DNA of 64,000 nucleotides from NCBI RefSeq assembly GCF_018881965.1, contig NZ_JACVPI010000001.1, positions 1,742,018 through 1,806,017 of the forward strand, read 5' to 3'. The position numbers and the translations under genes are program-made. How positions within the stretch are numbered: position 1 is the stretch's first letter; each line of letters starts with the position of its first letter. Below, in pieces: positions 56,881-64,000 of the stretch. This DNA is from Polynucleobacter sp. JS-Polo-80-F4 (lineage in GTDB: Bacteria > Pseudomonadota > Gammaproteobacteria > Burkholderiales > Burkholderiaceae). Under the pieces are notes generated by a model. It made no database searches and had not been told where the DNA came from. It saw only the letters and a program-made list of their open reading frames with translations.

Positions 56881-58239
56881 GTGGCTGGAAAAATTGGATT
56901 TGTATCCTTAGGTTGCCCTAAGGCGCTTGTAGACTCTGAGCTAATCCTGACGCAACTGAGTGCAGAGGGATACGAGACAGCCAAAGATTATTCTGGCGCT
57001 GATCTTGTAGTAGTCAATACTTGTGGTTTTATCGATTCAGCAGTTGAGGAAAGTCTCTCGGCTATTGGTGAAGCCTTGTCTGAAAACGGCAAGGTGATTG
57101 TGACTGGCTGCCTAGGTGCCAGAAAAAATGCGGATGGCAGCGATCTCATTACTAGCATCCACCCTAAGGTGCTTGCTGTTACAGGTCCGCATGCCACCGC
57201 CGAGGTGATGCAAGCAATTCATTTGCATCTTCCTAAGCCGCATGATCCATTCATAGATTTAGTTCCTCCAGCTGGAGTGAAGCTCACACCAAAACATTAC
57301 GCTTATCTCAAAATTAGTGAGGGATGCAATCATCGCTGTACTTTTTGCATCATCCCCAATATGCGTGGTGATTTAGTTTCGCGACCGATTGGTGAAGTGC
57401 TGCTTGAGGCCAAGCGCTTATTTGAATCGGGTGTAAAAGAGTTGCTAGTAGTTTCGCAGGACACGAGTGCCTATGGGGTTGATATTCAATACCGCACCGG
57501 TTTTTGGGATGGCAAACCAGTCAAAACCAAAATGTTTGATTTGGTAAATGCTTTAAATCAAATTGCGCGTGAACACCAGGCCTGGGTGAGACTTCACTAT
57601 GTCTATCCTTATCCGCATGTGGATGATGTCTTGCCCTTAATGGCTGAGTTCTCAGAACATGGCTATGGTGTCCTGCCGTATTTGGATATTCCACTGCAAC
57701 ATGCTCATCCAGATGTTCTAAAGCGGATGAAGCGACCGGCTAGTGGCGAAAAGAATTTAGAGCGCATCTTGGCTTGGCGTGAAGCTTGTCCTGATCTAGT
57801 GATTCGCAGCACCTTTATTGCAGGCTTCCCTGGAGAGACTGAGGAAGAGTTTGAGTATCTCCTGAACTTCCTGGATGAGGCTCAAATCGATAGGGCCGGT
57901 TGCTTTGCCTACTCGCCTGTCGAGGGGGCTACCGCCAATCAATTAGATAATCCAGTGCCAAGTGAGCTGCGAGAAGATCGCCGCGCCAGATTTATGGCTA
58001 AGGCGGAAGATATTTCCATTAATCGACTTGCTAAAAAAATAGGCAAACGAATTCAGGTCATTATTGATCGAGTAGACGATTCTGGTGGAATTGGCAGAAC
58101 CATTGGGGATGCCCCAGAAATTGATGGTCTGGTAAGGGTTCTGCCCGCAAGTAAGCCTTCTAAACGCTATCGCGCCGGCGATATCATCAAGGCCACTGTC
58201 ATTAGCTCCCAAGGGCATGACCTAATAGCCGAAACTTGA
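56881..58239 (+). CDS. rimO: Ribosomal protein S12 methylthiotransferase
   Basis: A 452-residue radical-SAM enzyme that methylthiolates Asp89 of ribosomal protein S12. It starts with GTG at 56881, two bases after the phaR stop. The N-terminal UPF0004 domain ([14 protein letters not shown]) holds three cysteines. The radical-SAM cluster motif is [12 protein letters not shown] (CX3CX2C), and a TRAM domain closes the chain. It looks co-transcribed with phaR although it belongs to ribosome modification. Confidence 0.95.
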   Translation: MAGKIGFVSLGCPKALVDSELILTQLSAEGYETAKDYSGADLVVVNTCGFIDSAVEESLSAIGEALSENGKVIVTGCLGARKNADGSDLITSIHPKVLAVTGPHATAEVMQAIHLHLPKPHDPFIDLVPPAGVKLTPKHYAYLKISEGCNHRCTFCIIPNMRGDLVSRPIGEVLLEAKRLFESGVKELLVVSQDTSAYGVDIQYRTGFWDGKPVKTKMFDLVNALNQIAREHQAWVRLHYVYPYPHVDDVLPLMAEFSEHGYGVLPYLDIPLQHAHPDVLKRMKRPASGEKNLERILAWREACPDLVIRSTFIAGFPGETEEEFEYLLNFLDEAQIDRAGCFAYSPVEGATANQLDNPVPSELREDRRARFMAKAEDISINRLAKKIGKRIQVIIDRVDDSGGIGRTIGDAPEIDGLVRVLPASKPSKRYRAGDIIKATVISSQGHDLIAET

Positions 58240-58272
58240 CGAATCGAATAAAACTGATAGTTGGAATATTCA

Positions 58273-58305
58273 TTTAGTACTTATCTAGTGCTTATTTAGT
58301 GCAGT
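58273..58305. repeat. Three tandem 11-bp repeats before the PHB thiolase
   Basis: TTTAGTACTTA, TCTAGTGCTTA and TTTAGTGCAGT follow each other without spacers at 58273-58283, 58284-58294 and 58295-58305, each with two to four changes from the next. They are followed by an AGCCC/GGGCT inverted repeat at 58309-58325 and then the ribosome site AAAGGGG. One helical turn per copy suggests side-by-side protein binding to regulate the thiolase gene. Confidence 0.5.
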
Positions 58306-58342
58306 GTCAGCCCAATATTAGGGCTAAGTAAAGGGGATTGAT

Positions 58343-59527
58343 ATGAGTCGTGATGTCGTTGTCTTAAGTGCAGTTCGTTCCGCAATTGGCACCTTTAATG
58401 GCGCTCTCAGTAGCTTTGAACCATCTGAGCTCGGCGGTATCGTGATGAAAGAGGCGGTTGCACGTTCAGGTGTAGATCCTGCGCTCATTAATTACATTAC
58501 TGTAGGCAACACTATTCCTACAGATAGTCGCTATGGTTATGTTGCACGTGTGGCATCAATCCAAGCTGGTTTGCCAATGGAATCAGTGGCCATGGCATTA
58601 AATCGTTTGTGCAGCTCGGGCTTACAAGCGATCGTAACAACAGCGCAGCAAATTATGTTGGGCGATTGTGATTACGGTATCGGCGGTGGCGTGGAAGTCA
58701 TGTCTCGCGGCATGTATGGTTCCCCAGCGATGCGCAGTGGTGCTCGTATGGGCGATACCAAAATGATTGACTTGATGGTTGGTATTTTGACTGACCCGTT
58801 TGGTGTTGGCCACATGGGTGTTACAGCTGAAAATCTCGTTGAAAAATGGAAGCTAACACGCGATGAACAAGATGCCCTAGCGGTGGAATCTCATCGCCGT
58901 GCAGCACACGCCATTAAAGAAGGCCGTTTTAAATCTCAGATCGTGCCAATCACTATTAAAACTCGCAAGGGTGATGTAGTGTTTGATACCGATGAGCATG
59001 TCAAGCCTGAAACCACTATGGAAACACTTGCCAAGATGAAGGCTGTGTTCAAAAAAGAGGGCGGATCTGTGACTGCTGGTAATGCTTCTGGCATTAATGA
59101 TGGCGCCGCGTTCTTTGTATTGGCTGATGCTGAAACTGCCAAGAAAGCTGGCCATAAGCCGATCGCTCGTTTGGTGTCTTATGCAGTAGCTGGTGTGCCA
59201 AACCACATTATGGGTGAAGGTCCAATTCCTGCAACCAAGATTGCTCTTGAGCGTGCCGGCCTCAAATTAGATCAAATGGATGTGATCGAATCTAACGAGG
59301 CTTTTGCTGCGCAAGCGTTAGCCGTTACTAAAGGTTTGGGATTAGATCCAGCCAAAACCAACGTGAATGGTGGTGCAATTGCCTTGGGACACCCAATTGG
59401 TTGTTCAGGTGCGGCGATTGCAACTAAAGCCATTCATGAATTACACCGCGTTCAAGGTAAATATGCTTTGGTAACGATGTGTATTGGTGGTGGCCAAGGT
59501 ATTGCGACTATTTTTGAGCGTCTATAA
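58343..59527 (+). CDS. phaA: Acetyl-CoA C-acetyltransferase of the PHB cluster
   Basis: A 394-residue biosynthetic-type thiolase that condenses two acetyl-CoA to acetoacetyl-CoA, the first step of PHB synthesis. The nucleophile is C90 (NRLCSSGLQAI), the His is in GGAIALGHPIGCSGA and the second Cys in TMCIGGGQG. The GHPIGCSGA and CIGGGQG forms are those of PhaA-type rather than FadA-type enzymes. It is separated from phaB by phaR and rimO and has its own upstream region with tandem repeats, so it may be separately regulated. Confidence 0.9.
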   Translation: MSRDVVVLSAVRSAIGTFNGALSSFEPSELGGIVMKEAVARSGVDPALINYITVGNTIPTDSRYGYVARVASIQAGLPMESVAMALNRLCSSGLQAIVTTAQQIMLGDCDYGIGGGVEVMSRGMYGSPAMRSGARMGDTKMIDLMVGILTDPFGVGHMGVTAENLVEKWKLTRDEQDALAVESHRRAAHAIKEGRFKSQIVPITIKTRKGDVVFDTDEHVKPETTMETLAKMKAVFKKEGGSVTAGNASGINDGAAFFVLADAETAKKAGHKPIARLVSYAVAGVPNHIMGEGPIPATKIALERAGLKLDQMDVIESNEAFAAQALAVTKGLGLDPAKTNVNGGAIALGHPIGCSGAAIATKAIHELHRVQGKYALVTMCIGGGQGIATIFERL

Positions 59528-59575
59528 GTCTTTATATAAACGCGTAATGATTACCTCGAACTCTTGGGTAAAAAC

Positions 59576-60466
59576 TTAAGAGATCAGTAGTAAGGCAGCA
59601 TCTAAGCCGACTCGGTCAAAAGCCGCGTCGGCTTTTTCTTTGACAACGGGTTTGGCTTGATAAGCAACGCTAATGCCTGAGCCGTTCATCATGATGAGGT
59701 CGTTTGCACCATCACCCATTGTGATCGCATTGGCCTTAGTGCATCCAAGGCGGGCACAAGCCTCATCTAGGTGAGCAGCTTTCGCTGCGCCATCGACAAT
59801 ATCGCCCAGCACTTGGCCAGTGAGCTTCCCATCAATGATTTCTAAGGTATTGGCTTGAGTTTGCTTAAAGCCCAATTGATGACGTAGTTTTTCGGTAAAG
59901 AAAGTAAATCCACCAGAGACAAGAAGCGTATAAATCCCTCGCTCATTAGCCCCAGCTAAAAGCTCTGCTGCACCAGGATTGAGGCGAAGGCGTTCGCGAT
60001 AAACCGATTCCAAAGCGTCGGCATGAACGCCTTCAAGAAGGGCGACACGTCTTCTTAAGCTCTCTTTAAAGTCTTTAATCTCGCCGCGCATAGTGGCTTC
60101 GGTAATTTCTGCTACGGCGGATTTCTTTCCTGTGAAATCAGCGATCTCATCTATGCATTCGATATTAATGAGTGTGGAATCCATGTCCATGGCCAATACA
60201 CGAATATCTTGCGGCAACAGATCGGGCTTTAGAAAGCAAAGGTCTGCATTGGCGCTAGCGGCTATAACTCGCAATTGTTCACGTTGGTTGATGTCTAAGT
60301 GAGAGTTAGATTCAAAGCGCTCGGCATAATAACTTCCATTGCTAGTTTGCCCGCCGACAGAATGCAAGGAGGTGCCAAATTTCAGGGCATGATCTTTTAA
60401 TGAAAAGACTAGCTTCTCCACGATCGGTTCTCTAGATATTGCTACAAGGACTTGGTGTTTGGCCAT
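59576..60466 (-). CDS. serB: Phosphoserine phosphatase
   Basis: A 296-residue HAD-family enzyme giving L-serine from phosphoserine. HAD motif I is DMDSTLIN (nucleophile Asp), motif II is in LLVSGGFTFFT and motif III-IV in AITMGDGANDLIMM. The first 80 residues form the degenerate ACT-like domain of longer SerB proteins. The gene starts 21 bases after the mfd stop on the same strand. Its 3' end contains a hairpin that reads as a terminator on the opposite strand. Confidence 0.94.
   Translation of the reverse strand: MAKHQVLVAISREPIVEKLVFSLKDHALKFGTSLHSVGGQTSNGSYYAERFESNSHLDINQREQLRVIAASANADLCFLKPDLLPQDIRVLAMDMDSTLINIECIDEIADFTGKKSAVAEITEATMRGEIKDFKESLRRRVALLEGVHADALESVYRERLRLNPGAAELLAGANERGIYTLLVSGGFTFFTEKLRHQLGFKQTQANTLEIIDGKLTGQVLGDIVDGAAKAAHLDEACARLGCTKANAITMGDGANDLIMMNGSGISVAYQAKPVVKEKADAAFDRVGLDAALLLIS
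59604..59639 (+). terminator. phaA terminator embedded in the serB coding end
   Basis: On the plus strand AAGCCGAC (59604-59611) pairs with GTCGGCTT (59627-59634), with an inner CGG/CCG helix, followed by a run of T. It begins 77 bases after the phaA stop and lies wholly within the last codons of the convergent serB gene, so the same bases encode serB and end phaA transcription. Confidence 0.75.
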
Positions 60467-60487
60467 GACTTAATCATAATCGGATTA

Positions 60488-63400
60488 TTAACTTACTTTT
60501 GCAGTGCTTAGCACTGCAGAATCATTGAGTCGACGCAAGATATTTCGGATAGCGTCAAGACGTTGCTCTAGTTTCTCGAATTCACGGTCTTTCTGGGGCA
60601 ATACTTTGAGCTTATCTTGACCATTGAGTTGGATAAATTTTGATGACTGAATAAGCTGAATGATCTTCATGGGATCAATTGGCGGATTTGGGATAAATTG
60701 AATTTGTATCGAAGCAGGAGTTGCGTCAATTTTCTTAATGCCAAACCCAGTCATTTCCAATCTCAGGCGATGAGTCTCATAAAAAGACTTGGCTTGATCA
60801 GGTAGATCACCAAAACGATCTACCAGCTCTTCGCGTAATCCCATGAGCTCTGAGAAATCATTTGTTCCAGCAAAGCGTTTATAAAGAGATAAGCGCTCAT
60901 GAACATCAGGGCAATAATCCTCAGGAAATAAAGCGGGTACTCCCAGGTTAACGTCAGTGGTTGCTTGGAGTGGAGAAAGTAAATCTGGCTCTTTGCCGCT
61001 ACGAAGCGATTTGACTGCGCGATTGAGCATCTCGGTATAAAGTTGAAAACCAATCTCATGGATTTCACCAGATTGTTTATCACCTAGCACTTCACCAGCG
61101 CCACGGATCTCTAAATCATGCATGGCCAAATAGAAGCCGGAACCAAGCTCTTCCATGGCTTGAATGGCATTAAGACGCAGCTGCGCTTGCTTGCTGAGCG
61201 CCTCAGGATCGGGAACCATTAAATAGGCATACGCCTGATGATGTGAACGACCAACTCGACCACGCAATTGATGTAGTTGGGCTAAACCAAATTTATCGGC
61301 GCGATGCATGATGATGGTGTTAGCTGTTGGTACGTCAATACCAGTTTCAATAATGGTGGTGCAGAGCAAAATATTAGTGCGTTGAGTAACAAACTCACGC
61401 ATGACAGATTCCAGCTCGCGCTCATGCATTTGCCCGTGGGCAACGCTAATTCGAGCCTCAGGAATGAGTTCTTGTAGAGCGTGTTTACGATTTTGAATAG
61501 TTTCTACTTCGTTGTGTAAAAAGTAGACCTGACCGCCACGTTTAATCTCACGTAAGACGGCTTCACGAATAACCCCATCACCTTCTCGACGTACAAAGGT
61601 CTTAATGGCCAATCGTTTCTGTGGTGCGGTAGCAATGATCGATAGCTCCCGAAGGCCCTCCATGGCCATACCTAGTGTTCTTGGGATAGGGGTGGCTGTT
61701 AGCGTCAGGATATCGACTTCTGCACGCAATGCTTTCAGAGCATCTTTTTGTCTAACACCAAAGCGATGCTCTTCATCAACAATCACCAGGCCAAGATTGG
61801 CAAACTGAGTTTCTTTGGAAAGTAATTTATGCGTACCAATAATAATGTCTGCATCGCCTTTGGCAATGGCCTCTAGCGCGATATTAATTTCTTTGGTAGT
61901 TTTGAAACGCGAGAGTTCAACAATCCGTACTGGCCAATCTGCAAAGCGATCTTTCCAGGTGGCTACGTGCTGTTCTGCAAGCAGGGTGGTCGGAGCCAAA
62001 ATAGCAACTTGCTTACCGCCCATTACTGCAACAAAACTTGCGCGCAATGCCACCTCTGTTTTTCCAAAACCAACATCACCACAAACCAGGCGATCCATCG
62101 GCGTGCCGCTAGTCATATCGCCAATGACAGCTGCAATCGCGTTGGCTTGATCTGGGGTTTCTTCGAAGCCAAAGCTTTCGGCAAAAGCAGCATAGTCATG
62201 AGCTGAAAATTCAAAAGCATGGCCCTTACGAATAGCTCTAGCCGCATACAGGCTCAATAGTTCTGCAGCCGTATCGCGAATTTGCTGGGCTGCTTTACGT
62301 TTCGCTTTATCCCACTGACCTGAGCCGAGTTGATGCAATGGCGCTGAATCAGGGTCAGAGCCTGCATAGCGGGTGACCATCTGTAGCTGTTGAACAGGAA
62401 CATATAAGGTTGCTTCACCCGCATATTGCAGATGAAGAAACTCTTCAAAAATAGGAGCCTCTTTTGGAGGGGCTAGATTTAGTAGCACCAAGCCTTGGTA
62501 TCGTCCAATACCATGTTCTGCATGTACTACAGGGTCACCGATCTTAAGTTCAGAAAGATCCTTAAACAACATGTCAGGATCAGCACTTTCATTGGCTTTA
62601 CCTTTGCGCCTCTGCCTTGCTGTTGTGGTGAACAGCTCAGCTTCCGTGATGACGAGCAGATTTTCTGCTGTCCATGAAAATCCATTGAAGAGCGGGGCGG
62701 TTACTAAGCCAAATAAAGAATCGCTCTTTATAAACTCCGCAATACTTTCAAAGCCTTCTGGTTTGAGGGGGTAGAGTGGTTTGCCATCCTGCCCAGCAAC
62801 CGAATTACTCTCATCAAAGAGTTGACGAATCGATTCTTTACGTCCGGCGCTATCACTGCAAACTAATATGCGAATCTTTTCAGAAGCGACTACTTTGCGA
62901 AGGAGGCTGATTGGGTCGGCATCTCGACGATGAACTGCAATATCGGGAACTGCATGAAACTGACTCTTCTCTGCGGCATCTTTTTCAAGGGTTAGTCGCG
63001 CATATGATTTAGAGGTAGTAAAAAATTCATCAACGTCTAGGAATAGTTCTTTTGGCGGAAGAATGGGTCGATCAAGATCGTGCTTGAGAAATTCATAACG
63101 AGAGAGCGTGTCTTTCCAGAAGCCTTTGATGGTTTCTTCTACATCGCCAATAGATACTAGCCAAACAGGGTCACCTGAGCGAGGAAAGTAATCAAAGAGA
63201 TTGGATTGCTCTTCAAAAAAGAGGGGTAGGTAGGATTCAATACCTGCACTAGGTATTCCTAAATTAGCGTCTTTATAAATTGAGCATCGAGTGGGATCTC
63301 CCTCAAAGACCTCTCGCCATCGACCCCTAAAGGCAGTGCGCGATGCATCATCAAAAGGAAACTCATGTCCCGGGAGTAGACGCACTTCCTTTACAGGGTA

Positions 63401-64000
63401 GAGGCTGCGCTGGGTATCAGGATCAAATGCCCGAATTTGTTCAATTTCATCGCCAAACAAATCAAGGCGGTAAGGCAGGCTGGATCCCATAGGAAATAAA
63501 TCAAACAGGCCACCACGAATACTGTATTCACCTGGGCGCATCACGGCACTCACAGGGTCATAGCCTGCTTGTTGGAGCTGCAGCTTTAATGCAGCCTCGT
63601 TCAGCTTGTCACCTTGTCTAAAGAAAAAGGTATGCCCGGATAAAAAGTTTGGAGGCCCTAATCTTTGCAAGGCAGTAGTAACTGGCACTAAAACAATGTC
63701 GCAACTGCCATTGAGTAACTCATAAAGTGTCGCAAGTCGCTCCGAGACTAAATCCTGATGAGGTGAAAAATGGTCATAAGGGAGAATCTCCCAATCAGGG
63801 AGTAATCTTGTTTTGAGTTGCGGGGCAAAAGCGGGAATTTCTTCTAGTAATCGCTGGGCTTCCTGGGCTTGAGCGCAGAAAATGACCATGACCGAAAACT
63901 GATTGCGGTAGCGTAAGGCGGTTTGGGCGATTAAAGCGGCATCTGCTGAGCCGATTAGCCCTGAAAAGGTAAAGCGCTGCCCAGCCCGGGGTGCGGGTAT
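60488..64000 (-). CDS. mfd: Transcription-repair coupling factor Mfd (5' end outside window)
   Basis: The frame is open from the stop at 60488 to the window edge, giving 1170 codons of a protein of about 1150-1180 residues, so only the extreme N-terminus is missing. The upstream codons beyond the internal Met at 63889 continue as Mfd (RAGQRFTFSGLIGSADAALI), so that Met is not the start. Mfd removes stalled RNA polymerase and recruits UvrA. The RNA-polymerase-binding domain (KIGDPVVHAEHGIGRYQGL) is followed by Walker A GDVGFGKTEVALR, DEEH in VIVDEEHRFGV and RGRVGRSHHQAYAYL, then the TRCF C-terminal domain. Confidence 0.96.
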   Translation of the reverse strand: MPAPRAGQRFTFSGLIGSADAALIAQTALRYRNQFSVMVIFCAQAQEAQRLLEEIPAFAPQLKTRLLPDWEILPYDHFSPHQDLVSERLATLYELLNGSCDIVLVPVTTALQRLGPPNFLSGHTFFFRQGDKLNEAALKLQLQQAGYDPVSAVMRPGEYSIRGGLFDLFPMGSSLPYRLDLFGDEIEQIRAFDPDTQRSLYPVKEVRLLPGHEFPFDDASRTAFRGRWREVFEGDPTRCSIYKDANLGIPSAGIESYLPLFFEEQSNLFDYFPRSGDPVWLVSIGDVEETIKGFWKDTLSRYEFLKHDLDRPILPPKELFLDVDEFFTTSKSYARLTLEKDAAEKSQFHAVPDIAVHRRDADPISLLRKVVASEKIRILVCSDSAGRKESIRQLFDESNSVAGQDGKPLYPLKPEGFESIAEFIKSDSLFGLVTAPLFNGFSWTAENLLVITEAELFTTTARQRRKGKANESADPDMLFKDLSELKIGDPVVHAEHGIGRYQGLVLLNLAPPKEAPIFEEFLHLQYAGEATLYVPVQQLQMVTRYAGSDPDSAPLHQLGSGQWDKAKRKAAQQIRDTAAELLSLYAARAIRKGHAFEFSAHDYAAFAESFGFEETPDQANAIAAVIGDMTSGTPMDRLVCGDVGFGKTEVALRASFVAVMGGKQVAILAPTTLLAEQHVATWKDRFADWPVRIVELSRFKTTKEINIALEAIAKGDADIIIGTHKLLSKETQFANLGLVIVDEEHRFGVRQKDALKALRAEVDILTLTATPIPRTLGMAMEGLRELSIIATAPQKRLAIKTFVRREGDGVIREAVLREIKRGGQVYFLHNEVETIQNRKHALQELIPEARISVAHGQMHERELESVMREFVTQRTNILLCTTIIETGIDVPTANTIIMHRADKFGLAQLHQLRGRVGRSHHQAYAYLMVPDPEALSKQAQLRLNAIQAMEELGSGFYLAMHDLEIRGAGEVLGDKQSGEIHEIGFQLYTEMLNRAVKSLRSGKEPDLLSPLQATTDVNLGVPALFPEDYCPDVHERLSLYKRFAGTNDFSELMGLREELVDRFGDLPDQAKSFYETHRLRLEMTGFGIKKIDATPASIQIQFIPNPPIDPMKIIQLIQSSKFIQLNGQDKLKVLPQKDREFEKLEQRLDAIRNILRRLNDSAVLSTAKVS

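Noticed and set aside
63887..63889. An ATG that could be taken as the mfd start
   Set aside because: The frame continues upstream to the window edge and still reads as Mfd (SGLIGSADAALI), so the gene is cut by the window and does not start here.

Overview
The window reads as a chromosomal segment of a free-living betaproteobacterium of the Burkholderiales, most like Polynucleobacter (inferred from gene content, gene order and a moderate GC content, not from a search). Supporting signs are the thiC-thiO-thiS-thiG-thiE order behind a TPP riboswitch, a phaC-phaB-phaR-rimO-phaA polyhydroxybutyrate cluster, a GntR-mutase-meaB-pccB-pccA propionate cluster, the MoxR/VWA pair next to two small cytochromes c, and the mfd-serB pair. 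Nearly all of it is densely packed core metabolism. No insertion sequence, integrase, CRISPR array or rRNA operon was seen.

Layout. 1-6886 (minus strand): a fatty-acid beta-oxidation operon headed by a TetR regulator (tetR, acyl-CoA dehydrogenase, fused 3-hydroxyacyl-CoA dehydrogenase/enoyl-CoA hydratase, thiolase, DUF2147 protein, partial nitronate monooxygenase). 7125-10467 (plus): an outer-membrane barrel, a long-chain acyl-CoA ligase and a PlsC acyltransferase. 10472-15510 (minus): a DUF4442 protein, an IlvD/Edd dehydratase, an outer-membrane protein coupled to an unknown membrane protein, and a U32 protein like TrhP. 15723-17353: an unknown gene, tRNA-Asn and thiD. 17390-22646 (minus): the thiamine operon and its TPP riboswitch. 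22732-23565: a Nudix hydrolase.

23566-26296 is the one accessory-looking stretch. A 16-bp piece of the 3' end of tRNA-Arg(CCT) is repeated in direct orientation 2.2 kb away, and the two copies bracket three unrecognised genes, one of them clearly AT-rich. This fits a small integrated element or its remnant. A head-to-head pair of perfect DnaA boxes lies just outside it. Beyond the tRNA lies an unlisted 47-codon membrane-peptide gene overlapping the end of a transporter gene.

26289-38449: an MFS transporter with a CoA-transferase, parE-parC, and a set resembling molybdenum-hydroxylase maturation genes (XdhC-like, MocA-like, RidA, VWA/CoxE-like, MoxR/CoxD-like) without any hydroxylase subunits, followed by two cytochromes c. 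38525-46561: propionyl-CoA to succinyl-CoA conversion with a divergent GntR regulator whose start codon lies inside a perfect 20-bp palindrome. 46615-48370: tsaB, rimI and a gene that resembles holD (DNA polymerase III psi). 48402-53675: lplT, alr, bamD, rluD and pgeF. 53791-59527: PHB synthesis. 59576-64000: serB and a partial mfd.

Together the genes turn fatty acids, odd-chain or branched carbon (propionyl-CoA) and acetyl-CoA into energy or stored PHB. All identifications rest on reading motifs and recalled family features; none has been tested by a database search.
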